DNA from: Alphaproteobacteria bacterium
Lineage (GTDB): Bacteria > Pseudomonadota > Alphaproteobacteria > Rs-D84
Direction of reading: 5' to 3'
Assembly (NCBI GenBank): GCA_017616785.1
Contig: JAFZXK010000014.1
Location: 1 to 44,288 of the forward strand
Length of the DNA: 44,288 bases
Part shown: in pieces, positions 1 to 8,249 of the stretch
Position numbering within the stretch: position 1 is the first letter of the stretch
Layout of the letters: every line of letters begins with the position of its first letter
Translations under genes and position numbers: made by a program
Notes under the pieces: model-generated
What the model saw: only the letters and a program-made list of their open reading frames with translations
Databases searched by the model: none
Told to the model about the DNA's origin: nothing

Positions 1-172
<172 letters not shown>

Positions 173-283
173 GACTTTTTATCTTTCGTTTGACTTGTTC
201 GGACGAAATGCTTGAAGAGAACGTTGATGTTGATTCATACGATGTTCCCGCCTTCGCTTTGCTATGGCGAGGCAGGCGCTGGA

Positions 284-407
284 TTTATTCTGGTGATTAT
301 AGAGCGGGAGTCACCCTCTGTTCCATTCCGAACCAGACAGGGAAACCCCGTATCGCCGATGGTACTTTGGCTTAAGCCACGGAAGAGTAGGTCGTCGCCA
401 GAATAAA
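284..407 (+). rRNA. rrf: 5S ribosomal RNA
   Basis: About 120 bases with the conserved 5S core (CCATTCCGAACCAG and the CGCCGATGGTACT segment). The ends are complementary: CTGGATTTATTCTGG at 279-293 pairs with CCAGAATAAATCCAG at 398-412. This is longer than the mature helix I, so it probably also forms the processing stem. The mature ends are approximate. Confidence 0.95.
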
Positions 408-465
408 TCCAGTTTATGACCCGTCGGTGCATTGTGCACCGCCGCGGCAGGCATAAAAACCGTTT

Positions 466-523
466 AAACCGCCCATCCGCTTCGCTGGCGCATACAGCGA
501 GACAGTTGTGGCGGTTTTTGTTT
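466..523 (+). terminator. rRNA operon terminator candidate
   Basis: AAACCGCC (466-473) pairs with GGCGGTTT (510-517), and the second arm runs into a T-rich tract. A smaller hairpin sits in the loop. It lies about 60 bases after 5S, where the rRNA transcript should end. Confidence 0.6.
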
Positions 524-560
524 CCGCATAAATGCGCAAGAAACAAAAAGGTTAAAAGAT

Positions 561-725
561 ATGAAGAAAATTCTTTTTATTCGTTTAATGCTGAATTGGC
601 CGTCATTATACCGTTCGCAATCTGATAAGAAAACAAAGATTTCTGCGTTAGAGAAACAACGCAAGATTGTTGAGGCGATGATACAACATAATGCATTGGT
701 CCTTACAGACCCTGTTCGTCGTTAA
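561..725 (+). CDS. small hypothetical protein, 54 aa
   Basis: An open frame from ATG 561 to TAA 725 gives a basic 54-residue protein with a hydrophobic start (MKKILFIRLMLNW) and a Lys/Glu-rich middle. The upstream AAAAAGGTTAAAAG is at best a weak ribosome-binding site. I do not recognise a family. It sits just after the rRNA terminator. It could be a real small protein or chance; the start and composition favour a real gene slightly. Confidence 0.4.
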   Translation: MKKILFIRLMLNWPSLYRSQSDKKTKISALEKQRKIVEAMIQHNALVLTDPVRR

Positions 726-746
726 CATGTGATAATGGTGTAAAAT

Positions 747-950
747 ATGTCAAAATCACATACTATATTCGTTGCTTATCATATTATGGGGCGCAACCCT
801 GTTGCCGTAATCAAATACGATAGCGGCAAGTTCACAACAAAAACCTATAAAAGTGTATTTGATATGCCGGATGACTTACGCCATCAGTATTTCTGTCAAC
901 GGGTTGCTCATCATATGTCCCGGTTCCGGTTTGGCAATAAATATAAATAA
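747..950 (+). CDS. small hypothetical protein, 67 aa
   Basis: Soluble basic protein of 67 residues with many His, Tyr and Phe (for example YFCQRVAHHMSRFRFGNKYK at the end). No signal peptide or membrane segment. The extended -10-like TGTGATAAT at 728-736 lies so close to ATG 747 that the message would be nearly leaderless, and no ribosome-binding site is visible. A good intrinsic terminator follows directly, which supports a real transcription unit. Family not recognised. Confidence 0.5.
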   Translation: MSKSHTIFVAYHIMGRNPVAVIKYDSGKFTTKTYKSVFDMPDDLRHQYFCQRVAHHMSRFRFGNKYK

Positions 951-957
951 CCCAAAT

Positions 958-984
958 TCCCCGCCCGCGTGGCGGGTTGTTTTT
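958..984 (+). terminator. intrinsic terminator
   Basis: CCCGCC and GGCGGG form a compact hairpin around GCGT, followed by TTGTTTTTTG. It ends the 67-aa gene. Confidence 0.7.
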
Positions 985-998
985 TGTTGCGTTTATGC

Positions 999-1026
999 TT
1001 GACAATGTGTTTAGTTGTGTTATTCT
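999..1026 (+). promoter_or_regulatory. sigma70-type promoter
   Basis: TTGACA at 999-1004, 16-base spacer, TATTCT at 1021-1026. It lies inside the open frame upstream of ATG 1056 and so argues for the shorter start of that gene. Confidence 0.7.
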
Positions 1027-1055
1027 TCGCGCAATGGAATATAAAGGAACGTAAA

Positions 1056-1592
1056 ATGCGTAAAGAATTCCCATCTGATTGGTCGAAACTGCACCATACA
1101 CAAGTAAAGGCCAATATCGAGTATTTATTAAATAATTATAAAAAATACGGTGTCCCTCGTCTGCCCTATGAGAATAATGTTCGGATTGGCGACGAAATTA
1201 ATATAGATTGGTACAATGAATTTGGTTGGTACACAATAAACGGTCGTTTGGTCACAGGTTTAACCAAGAGTTTGTATGGCCCGCTTGATGAATTATTCAA
1301 GGCCTGTGTGAGTTATAGATTCGTTGAGCGCAGTACCAAGAAAAAATGGAATAATGCTAAACCATATGTGTTATTTTTTGATGGGCTGGCTGTGTTCATT
1401 GCGTGTGTTGTCATGTATGCGACAATAACTTGGAACTATCAAGACACCGTTGAAGAAAAAGTTAAAGAAAAACTTCAACAAGAATACCCGGACTATTCGG
1501 GATATGAAGAAAGAAAGCAACAAATTACGGATAGTATTAAAGATTGCACCAATAAATTTAGTGCGTGGCGCAATCGCGAAAAAGGTAATTAA
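1056..1592 (+). CDS. hypothetical single-pass membrane protein, 178 aa
   Basis: The frame is open from 969, but the promoter at 999-1026 and the AAAGGAAC ribosome-binding site before ATG 1056 set the start there. Residues 1 to about 105 are soluble, with many Trp, Tyr and Asn. A hydrophobic stretch (about 110-130, VLFFDGLAVFIACVVMYA) is a likely membrane helix, followed by a charged, probably coiled-coil tail rich in Lys, Glu and Gln. No family recognised. The topology suggests a membrane-anchored protein with two soluble faces. Confidence 0.65.
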   Translation: MRKEFPSDWSKLHHTQVKANIEYLLNNYKKYGVPRLPYENNVRIGDEINIDWYNEFGWYTINGRLVTGLTKSLYGPLDELFKACVSYRFVERSTKKKWNNAKPYVLFFDGLAVFIACVVMYATITWNYQDTVEEKVKEKLQQEYPDYSGYEERKQQITDSIKDCTNKFSAWRNREKGN

Positions 1593-1654
1593 ACTCCCCC
1601 CCCGCCGGTTATCACCCACAAGATTTTTCAAATTTTGCGTGGCTCGATTTTGGC

Positions 1655-1682
1655 TTGACAACAGATGTTTTTGTGCTATATT
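1655..1682 (+). promoter_or_regulatory. sigma70-type promoter
   Basis: TTGACA at 1655-1660, 16 bases, TATATT at 1677-1682. The start codon at 1715 follows after a short leader with AAAAGGAAT. Confidence 0.75.
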
Positions 1683-1714
1683 ACCGCTGTAAAAGAAAAC
1701 CAAAAGGAATAAAA

Positions 1715-2026
1715 ATGAAAAAATTAGTTTTTGCTTTGATTGCGATGGCAACCGTTCCGGCGATGGCGGATTATTATCGGACACGCACAAATAATTGTGA
1801 CCCGGCGGCGATGCGTGCAACATTGGAACGCGCGGCGCGCGAACATCGTGCGGTTATCACCGAAGTCAACTGTGAATCCGTTCGTGTTGAACCAGTTACA
1901 GTTGCGCAACCCGCGCCGGTTTATGCACCCGTATATGCGGCACCGGCAGTGGATTACAGCAATATTCCACTTGTTGATTGTGTTCCACATCCGACGCGTG
2001 ATGAATATTGTGGCGGTTGCCGTTAA
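1715..2026 (+). CDS. small exported protein, 103 aa
   Basis: A clear signal peptide (MKKLVFALIAMATVPAMA, cleavage after AMA at residue 18) is followed by about 85 residues with four or five Cys. The middle is rich in Pro, Ala, Val and Tyr (VAPVYAPVYAAPAV-like) and the C-terminus is DEYCGGCR. Probably periplasmic or surface-exposed. The start follows AAAAGGAATAAAA at good spacing. It has its own promoter and terminator and so is monocistronic. No known domain recognised. Confidence 0.75.
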   Translation: MKKLVFALIAMATVPAMADYYRTRTNNCDPAAMRATLERAAREHRAVITEVNCESVRVEPVTVAQPAPVYAPVYAAPAVDYSNIPLVDCVPHPTRDEYCGGCR

Positions 2027-2043
2027 GAATATAAACCAAAAGG

Positions 2044-2075
2044 AAAAAGTCGCAAAATGCGGCTTTTTCTTTTTT
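2044..2075 (+). terminator. intrinsic terminator
   Basis: AAAAAGTCGC (2044-2053) pairs over 10 bp, with one G-U, with GCGGCTTTTT (2059-2068). A further T tract follows. Confidence 0.85.
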
Positions 2076-2083
2076 GTGTCCAC

Positions 2084-2111
2084 TTGCAAATTAAAAAAGT
2101 AATGTTATGAT
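2084..2111 (+). promoter_or_regulatory. sigma70-type promoter
   Basis: TTGCAA at 2084-2089, 16 bases, TATGAT at 2106-2111. The -10 box covers the ATG at 2107, so that codon cannot be the start of this transcript's gene. Confidence 0.55.
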
Positions 2112-2130
2112 AGTGGCGGGTTTTAATATT

Positions 2131-2799
2131 ATGCAAATTTACAACAGCAAAGTTCTTTATCTTATTGCGGGGGCCAATGGGTCGGGAAAAACCACGCTTG
2201 CGCGGGAAATTGTTGCAGAAAATCCGGATATAGAATTTCTTAACCCTGATGATATTCAACGTGAAAATAATGTTGATGCTAAAAAGGCCGGTCGCATGGT
2301 CTTGCAAAGAATGAAACATCTTTTTTCGACGCATGACTCTTTTATTTATGAAACGACACTTTCAGGCAATAATAATTATATAAAGCAAGCGCGCGAAATC
2401 GGATACAAAATTATTTTTGTTTACGTTGTCCTTGCAAGTGTGGAACAAAATGTCGCGCGCGTGAAACAACGTTTTGCGCTTGGCGGACACGATGTTCCCG
2501 AAGATGTAATTCGTCGTCGTTATTATCGCAGTTTATCAAATGTCGATTCCGTATGCAAGAATTCTGATGAATGGAAAATTTATGATAACAGTAACGATAA
2601 ATATGAACTTATTGTTCAGGGTATTGGCGATAAAATAAATGTTATAAACAATCCACGATATAGGGAATTTATTGAAAATCGCGGGAAAATTTTGTCGGAA
2701 CATCTTTTGGAACTTGGGCGGTGTGCGGCAAAGAAGGCGCGCCTTGCGGCGATAAATGCGGGTGTCCCAATTGCAGATGTTCAAAACACCGGACGATAA
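2131..2799 (+). CDS. zeta-toxin-like P-loop kinase
   Basis: A 222-aa protein of the zeta toxin/UDP-N-acetylglucosamine kinase type. Seen: Walker A GANGSGKTT (residues 14-22), the NPDDI acidic motif (about 39-43), the ETTLSG substrate-binding motif, and an Arg-rich lid (RVKQRF...RRRYYRSL). Family members phosphorylate a small substrate, in toxins UDP-GlcNAc, which blocks cell-wall synthesis. The start was put at 2131 because the promoter -10 overlaps the in-frame ATG at 2107. No epsilon-type antitoxin gene is adjacent: the flanks are a terminator upstream and an unrelated exported protein downstream. It may be a solitary housekeeping-type kinase rather than a toxin. Confidence 0.85.
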   Translation: MQIYNSKVLYLIAGANGSGKTTLAREIVAENPDIEFLNPDDIQRENNVDAKKAGRMVLQRMKHLFSTHDSFIYETTLSGNNNYIKQAREIGYKIIFVYVVLASVEQNVARVKQRFALGGHDVPEDVIRRRYYRSLSNVDSVCKNSDEWKIYDNSNDKYELIVQGIGDKINVINNPRYREFIENRGKILSEHLLELGRCAAKKARLAAINAGVPIADVQNTGR

Positions 2800-2865
2800 T
2801 CTTTTAATAAAATTACTAACGACTAACACTAGTCACCAACACTTTTCACTAATTTCAAAAAACAC

Positions 2866-2895
2866 TTGCGCCGAATTTGCGATTTGTTCTATGAT
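2866..2895 (+). promoter_or_regulatory. promoter candidate
   Basis: TTGCGC at 2866-2871, 18 bases, TATGAT at 2890-2895, just before the AAGGAAGGAAAGGAAC ribosome-binding region of the next gene. The -35 is weak. Confidence 0.5.
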
Positions 2896-2916
2896 GAAAC
2901 AAGGAAGGAAAGGAAC

Positions 2917-4281
2917 ATGAAATACATAACGGTTTCTGGGTTGGGATTTTTGTTGGTTTTTCCGGCGTTTGCGGGTGCGCGTTTGCCGGCGGTTAATGTG
3001 TCGGCGGGGACTGTATCCGCGCGTGAGCAATACGGTTTAACATCAACCACATCATCAAAAACACAGGGCGGACGCCCGGTATCTGTTGTCGCGGCGCGTG
3101 TTGCGGATTCTGTGCATCCGGTAACGGATAAAAAGCGAGTTGTTGCGCGTGGTGGAAATACGCCAGTTGTCGCAAACGGTGTGGATGCGCGGGCCGCGGC
3201 GATTTCTGATTATTTGGTTCCGAATCGCCCAAGTTCTGATTTATGGGCGCGTGTTGATACGCCACTGCGTATGCCGCATGCGGATGAATTTTCGGTCCTG
3301 ACATCAAATGATATTTTACCCGAAGAAGACCTGGGCCCCGTTTCGAATTTTGCGCGTAATGATGACCGCAACAGTGAAATTGCGGAATTGTCCGCGCGGA
3401 CATCGGCGCTTGATTCGCAACTTGCGCGGTTGATTGATATGCAGCGCCGTGCCGAAGAATCTGTTGTTGCGCGGCCGCAGGCGAATTTACCAAGTGTGGA
3501 AACGGAAATAACATCAACCGCGCCAATCGCGATAAACCCAACACGTGAAATTGCGACGGTTGCGGAAAAGGTGCCGACACGCACGATTGCAAATAATTTG
3601 GAAAATCTGGATGACGGGGTAAAACTTTCGCGTCTTGTGGTGCCGCGTGACGAATCGGGCGAAGATGTTATTGTACGCGCCACACGCAAAAATACTTCTG
3701 CGAAAATCAAGGAAGTGCGCAACGATATGAAAAATATGACGCCGTCTGAATTGCGCCGCGCGTTTAGAAAAACATTTTTGTCGGAAAACAAACATCTTTC
3801 GACATACCCGGTTGACGATAGATTCGATGCTGTAAGTGATATTGATACTTCTATCGAAGGTTTCACATCTGCGCGTGATTTGTCCGAAGATGTCGAAAGA
3901 ATTCGGCCACTCGAAATCAAAATAAAATTCCGTGATACTGATTCGGCACTGTCGCGCGAAAACTATAATTTGCTGTCGGAATATGCCGGCATAGTGGTCA
4001 GCAACCCAAAGCGCGCAATTCAAATCGCCATCCCAGAGGTTGCAACCGAAACAACCGATTCGCGTAAACTTGCCGCGCGGCGTCTTGCGATTGTTGAACA
4101 GGTTTTGCGTGACACCGGTGTTTCGGAAAATCGTATCGTTCCGATTTTATCGCAACGCGACGAGGAAGGTTTCGTCTTGCGCGTGATTTCAAACGAACAA
4201 TATGAAACACTGACCAAGCAAGCGCGCAATAAATACGGTCGCGATAGTGGCACGAAAAAGTATAAAAGTTTAAGTTGGTAA
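2917..4281 (+). CDS. exported protein with OmpA-like C-terminal region
   Basis: 454 aa from ATG 2917, chosen because it follows AAGGAAGGAAAGGAAC and opens a signal peptide (MKYITVSGLGFLLVFPAFAG). Residues 20 to about 330 look disordered and low in complexity, with many Arg, Asp, Ser, Ala and Thr. The last 120 residues resemble an OmpA/MotB-type peptidoglycan-binding fold: a beta strand IKIKFRDTDSALS, a segment with YAGIVVSNP, IQIAIPE, then the helix SRKLAARRLAIVEQVLRDTGV and NRIVPI. The classic NxxL..R motif is degenerate, so binding is inferred. It is followed after 3 bases by comF and may be cotranscribed. Confidence 0.65.
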   Translation: MKYITVSGLGFLLVFPAFAGARLPAVNVSAGTVSAREQYGLTSTTSSKTQGGRPVSVVAARVADSVHPVTDKKRVVARGGNTPVVANGVDARAAAISDYLVPNRPSSDLWARVDTPLRMPHADEFSVLTSNDILPEEDLGPVSNFARNDDRNSEIAELSARTSALDSQLARLIDMQRRAEESVVARPQANLPSVETEITSTAPIAINPTREIATVAEKVPTRTIANNLENLDDGVKLSRLVVPRDESGEDVIVRATRKNTSAKIKEVRNDMKNMTPSELRRAFRKTFLSENKHLSTYPVDDRFDAVSDIDTSIEGFTSARDLSEDVERIRPLEIKIKFRDTDSALSRENYNLLSEYAGIVVSNPKRAIQIAIPEVATETTDSRKLAARRLAIVEQVLRDTGVSENRIVPILSQRDEEGFVLRVISNEQYETLTKQARNKYGRDSGTKKYKSLSW

Positions 4282-4284
4282 TTT

Positions 4285-5019
4285 GTGGTGTCCTGGGTTC
4301 ATAGGTGTTTTAATTCCATAGTTGATTTTTTATTCCCGCCATCGTGTCCGATATGTTCCGCGCGCGTGAAAACGCATGGCGAATTATGCGACGATTGCTT
4401 TGGATACTTTGATTGGATTGATGGACCCCATTGTGCGTGCTGTGGTTACCCGTTTCCCGATGATTATGAATCAAACAAAAAATCACTGTGTCCGGTGTGC
4501 GCGGCGGGTAAAAATGAACTGGAATTTGTTCGTGCGGCGTGTGTCTATGACGATATGTCGCGTTCGGTGATGTTACCGTTCAAGCATGGCGGCCGCATAA
4601 AGTTCGCGCGATTTATGTCGCATGCAATGATATGGGCAATGCGTGATGTTGATATTAAACCGGATTTGGTTATGCCCGTACCACTTGCAAATCGGCGTCT
4701 GTTTCAACGCGGTTATAACCAGGCGACATTACTTGCACGCGAAATCGCGCGGGCATATGGCGCCCCGATTGACTTTGACAGTGTTCGCCGCAAATATCGT
4801 CCGAATATGGGGCACAAAACGCACGCGCAAAGGGCGGCACATATTCGCGGCGTGTTCAGTGTTACAAATAGCACAGCGGTGCGTGGGAAAAAGATTTTAC
4901 TGGTCGATGATGTTATGACATCGGGTGCAACATTTAACGAACTGTCGCGGGTTTTGCGTCGTGCGGGGGCGGCGGAAATCTATGGCGTGGTATTTTGTCG
5001 CGTTGTGCGTGCGGAATGA
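4285..5019 (+). CDS. comF: ComF family phosphoribosyltransferase-like protein
   Basis: 244 aa. The N-terminus carries a double zinc ribbon (CPIC, CDDC, CACC, CPVC) and the C-terminus a type I phosphoribosyltransferase fold with the PRPP-binding loop ILLVDDVMTSGAT. This is the ComFC/GntX layout; members take part in DNA uptake or related DNA metabolism, but the reaction is not settled. The start is GTG 4285 or GTG 4288, three to six bases after the previous stop. No strong ribosome-binding site is visible, so translation may be coupled to the upstream gene. Confidence 0.9.
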   Translation: MVSWVHRCFNSIVDFLFPPSCPICSARVKTHGELCDDCFGYFDWIDGPHCACCGYPFPDDYESNKKSLCPVCAAGKNELEFVRAACVYDDMSRSVMLPFKHGGRIKFARFMSHAMIWAMRDVDIKPDLVMPVPLANRRLFQRGYNQATLLAREIARAYGAPIDFDSVRRKYRPNMGHKTHAQRAAHIRGVFSVTNSTAVRGKKILLVDDVMTSGATFNELSRVLRRAGAAEIYGVVFCRVVRAE

Positions 5020-5028
5020 TTTAGATGC

Positions 5029-5056
5029 TTGAAATTCATTTTCTATTTGATAGAAT
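5029..5056 (+). promoter_or_regulatory. valS promoter candidate
   Basis: TTGAAA at 5029-5034, 16 bases, TAGAAT at 5051-5056. The leader to ATG 5084 carries AAGGGTAAAG. Confidence 0.6.
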
Positions 5057-5083
5057 TCCATAAAAATAACCAAGGGTAAAGAT

Positions 5084-7483
5084 ATGAAAATAGATTTGGG
5101 TAAAAACATAGCAACGCGCGATATCGAAACGCGTATTCAGCGGTTTTGGGATGAAAATAATTTCTGGGATAACGATGTAAATTCGAAACAAACACCATTT
5201 TGCGTTATGATGCCACCACCAAATGTAACCGGAAATCTGCATATGGGGCACGCGCTGGACAATGTTATGACGGATATTATTTGTCGTTATAAACGTATGT
5301 GCGGGTTTGATGTGTTGTGGCAACCGGGAACGGACCACGCGTCTATTGCAACACAACTTTTGGTCGAACGCGATTTATCAAAGCGCGGCATAAATCCGCA
5401 TGCGTTATCTTTACAGGAAAAGTTAGATTACGCATGGAAATGGAAGGAAGAAAAAGGCGGCCAAATACTAAATCAATTGCATGTTTTGGGTGTGACGCCG
5501 GTTTGGAAACGCGAAAGATTCACAATGGATAATGGGCTGTCGCGCGCGGTAACGGGTCTGTTTGTGAAAATGTATCGCGAAGGTTTGATATATCGTGAAA
5601 AGCGTCTTGTGAATTGGTGCCCGCGTCAGCAAACTTCGGTTTCGGATTTGGAGGTTGAAACCCGCGAAGAACATGGCAAGTTTTATTACTTTAATTATCC
5701 ACTTGCGGACGGTGGCTTTATCGAAATCGCAACAACGCGACCGGAAACTTTGTTCGGGGACCAGGCGATTGCGATTCACCCCGAAAATGAAAAGTTAAAA
5801 CATTTAATCGGAAAGCGGGCTATTATACCACTTACCAATATTGAAATTCCGATTGTCGCCGATGTTCACGCGGACCCGGAAAAGGGAACGGGTGCGGTGA
5901 AAATTACGCCAGCGCACGACTTTGATGACTGGGAAGTTGGTGTTCGTCATAACCTGACACCGGTTTGCATATTGACACCCGACGCAAAGTTGATAAGTGC
6001 CGACCCGGTGCCTGAAAAATATCGTGGTATGGACCGCTATGCGGCGCGCAAGGCGGTTATCGAAGATTTGGAATCCGCGGGTTTAATTACAAAAATCGAA
6101 GATAAAATTATTCCAACACCGTATTCGCAACGCGGCGGCGTGCCGGTTGAACCAATGCTGACCACGCAATGGTTTGTTGATGCCGAAAAATTGGCGGCAC
6201 CCGTTATTGCGGCGGTGGAATCGGGGCGGGTTCAATTTTTGCCGGAACACAGGTACAATTTGTTTATGTCTTGGATGAAAAATATTCGTCCATGGACAAT
6301 TTCACGGCAACTTTGGTGGGGACATCATATCCCGGCATGGTATGACGCGGATGGCAATGTCTATGTCGCCGAAACCGAAGAAGACGCGATAAAGCAATCG
6401 GGCGGTAAAACACTTACACGCGACCCAGATGTGCTTGATACGTGGTTTTCGTCGGGCCTGTGGCCGTTTTCAACGCTTGGGTGGCCGGACGATACACCCG
6501 AATTAAAACGCTATTATCCAACAGATTTGCTTTATACTGCGGCGGACATCATATTCTTTTGGGTTGCGCGTATGATGATGATGGGAATTTATGTTATGGG
6601 TGATATTCCAATTAAAACGCTGAATTTCCATGGCTTGGTGCGTGATGCGAAGGGGCAAAAAATGTCAAAAACCAAGGGCAACGGTGTTGACCCATTGGAT
6701 ACCGTTGAAAAATTCGGCGCGGACGCATTGCGCTATTTCGTGTCGACTGCACCGATTGGAACCGATATTCGGTATAGTGATGAAGAGGTTAAACGCGGTT
6801 CAAAGTTACTTACCAAACTTTGGAATGTTGCGAAATTTGTTCTTGGGAATCTGGAAAGTTTTGAACCAACGGGAAGCGCGCCGTCTGTGGATTCGCGTCC
6901 AATCGAAGACCGTTGGATTTTGTCTGAATTGAATAAAACCGTTGCGGATGTTCGTCGTAACCTTGATAAATACGACAGTTTCAATGCGCGCAGTGCAATC
7001 GATACATTTTTCTATGATGTGTTCTGCGACCAATATGTCGAATTTATCAAGGACCGTTTTTGGTCGCCGGAAAAATATGGCGCGGAATCGGTTGCGTCGG
7101 CACAGTGGACATTGTGGACGGTGTTGCGCGCGATAATCGGCATGTATGCGCCGTTTATTCCGTTCCTGACCGAAGAATTATGGCAAAAGATATATATGCC
7201 GTACGAAGGTGGCAAAACGCTTCATTTGACCGAATATCCGCGTGTGCATTCGGAATATGATACGGACGTTTCCGATATGCAATATGCAATCAATACGATA
7301 AAGGCCGTTCGTGGCCTGCGTACGGAACGCAAGATTGGAAACGGTGCGAAACTTGAAACACTAACGGTGCCACAAAATGTGCCGGTAGCGTTGTATGGGC
7401 TCATAAAGTCCGGTGCGCGCGCTAATAATATTGTTGCGGGCGATGCGGTTGACTTTGTTGTGGCGGATGCGGGGGCAAAATAA
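5084..7483 (+). CDS. valS: valyl-tRNA synthetase
   Basis: 799 aa class I synthetase that charges tRNA-Val. Seen: the HIGH-type motif HMGH at residues 53-56 after PPPNVTGNL, CP1 editing-domain segments (ATTRPETLFGD, GTGAVKITPAHDFDDWEVG), the tryptophan-rich zone RPWTISRQLWWGHHIPAW, DTWFSSGLWPF, and KMSKT at residues 526-530. The anticodon-binding domain follows. The protein stops soon after it, so the C-terminal coiled-coil arm of E. coli ValRS (951 aa) appears missing. It has its own promoter and is followed after one base by the thioesterase gene, probably one operon. Confidence 0.98.
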   Translation: MKIDLGKNIATRDIETRIQRFWDENNFWDNDVNSKQTPFCVMMPPPNVTGNLHMGHALDNVMTDIICRYKRMCGFDVLWQPGTDHASIATQLLVERDLSKRGINPHALSLQEKLDYAWKWKEEKGGQILNQLHVLGVTPVWKRERFTMDNGLSRAVTGLFVKMYREGLIYREKRLVNWCPRQQTSVSDLEVETREEHGKFYYFNYPLADGGFIEIATTRPETLFGDQAIAIHPENEKLKHLIGKRAIIPLTNIEIPIVADVHADPEKGTGAVKITPAHDFDDWEVGVRHNLTPVCILTPDAKLISADPVPEKYRGMDRYAARKAVIEDLESAGLITKIEDKIIPTPYSQRGGVPVEPMLTTQWFVDAEKLAAPVIAAVESGRVQFLPEHRYNLFMSWMKNIRPWTISRQLWWGHHIPAWYDADGNVYVAETEEDAIKQSGGKTLTRDPDVLDTWFSSGLWPFSTLGWPDDTPELKRYYPTDLLYTAADIIFFWVARMMMMGIYVMGDIPIKTLNFHGLVRDAKGQKMSKTKGNGVDPLDTVEKFGADALRYFVSTAPIGTDIRYSDEEVKRGSKLLTKLWNVAKFVLGNLESFEPTGSAPSVDSRPIEDRWILSELNKTVADVRRNLDKYDSFNARSAIDTFFYDVFCDQYVEFIKDRFWSPEKYGAESVASAQWTLWTVLRAIIGMYAPFIPFLTEELWQKIYMPYEGGKTLHLTEYPRVHSEYDTDVSDMQYAINTIKAVRGLRTERKIGNGAKLETLTVPQNVPVALYGLIKSGARANNIVAGDAVDFVVADAGAK

Positions 7484-7484
7484 A

Positions 7485-8222
7485 ATGTCCGATGCAAAAC
7501 TTATAAAAACACGCGAATTGTTGGCGTATCAATGTGACCGCTATGGCAATATGCGCCCCGGAATTTTGATGAATGAGCTTCAGGGTATGGGCGACACGCA
7601 TGCGGAAATGCTTGGGTGCGGGCGGACCTTTATTCACGAAAACAATATTGCGTGGGTTGTCACGCATTACCTTGTTGATATTGTCGATATGCCACGGAAC
7701 GGGGAAATATTGACCTATTCATCATGGCCAGCGGTCCAAGATAACCTGCGTGCGACACGTGATTTTGAAATTCGCGACGAAAGTGGAAAACTGCGCGTGC
7801 GTGCAACGTCGCAATGGATTTTAATAGATTTGGAACGTCGCCGTCCGCTGCGTTTGGACGAATGGCTGAAACGCGAATGGCCGGACGATGTTATTCGCGC
7901 ATACGACCGAAAATTCGAACGTTTCCCGGATTTCGAAGCAACCAAGACGCATGTCTTGAAATGTCGTTTCGATGATATCGATGAAAATCAGCATATAAAT
8001 AACGCGGTTTATGCGGTGTGGGCGACGGAAAGTGTTGGGTATGAATATCGCAACACACATAAATTACGCGGCATAGAATTGAACTATAAACACGAAATAA
8101 GCCCCACAACACCGGAAGTTTATATCGATGTAAAAATAGATGGTCTTACCACACAACATCGCATAAGGACGGCGGAAACCCTCGAAAATGCACAGATTGT
8201 CTGTTATTGGGAAAAGTTATAA
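7485..8222 (+). CDS. acyl-ACP thioesterase (FatA/FatB-like)
   Basis: 245 aa from ATG 7485, one base after the valS stop. It is made of two hot-dog-like halves. The second half has FDDIDENQHINNAVYAVWATE, which matches the catalytic Asp/Asn-x-His region (D-x-N-x-H-x-x-N) of the PF01643 acyl-ACP thioesterases. Such enzymes release fatty acids from acyl carrier protein in the cytoplasm and set chain length. It probably shares the valS transcript, and a terminator follows immediately. Substrate chain length cannot be read from the sequence. Confidence 0.85.
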   Translation: MSDAKLIKTRELLAYQCDRYGNMRPGILMNELQGMGDTHAEMLGCGRTFIHENNIAWVVTHYLVDIVDMPRNGEILTYSSWPAVQDNLRATRDFEIRDESGKLRVRATSQWILIDLERRRPLRLDEWLKREWPDDVIRAYDRKFERFPDFEATKTHVLKCRFDDIDENQHINNAVYAVWATESVGYEYRNTHKLRGIELNYKHEISPTTPEVYIDVKIDGLTTQHRIRTAETLENAQIVCYWEKL

Positions 8223-8226
8223 AAAA

Positions 8227-8249
8227 ATTCGGCGTCATGCCGATTTTTT
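8227..8249. terminator. bidirectional terminator
   Basis: TCGGC and GCCGA around GTCAT, with A7 before and T6 after. It ends the thioesterase transcript on the plus strand and the convergent minus-strand gene. Confidence 0.8.

Noticed and set aside
969-1055. N-terminal extension of the 178-aa membrane protein
   Set aside because: A TTGACA-16-TATTCT promoter lies inside it, and ATG 1056 has a good ribosome-binding site.
2107-2130. Earlier ATG for the zeta-type kinase
   Set aside because: It lies in the -10 box of the only promoter seen; translation should start at 2131.
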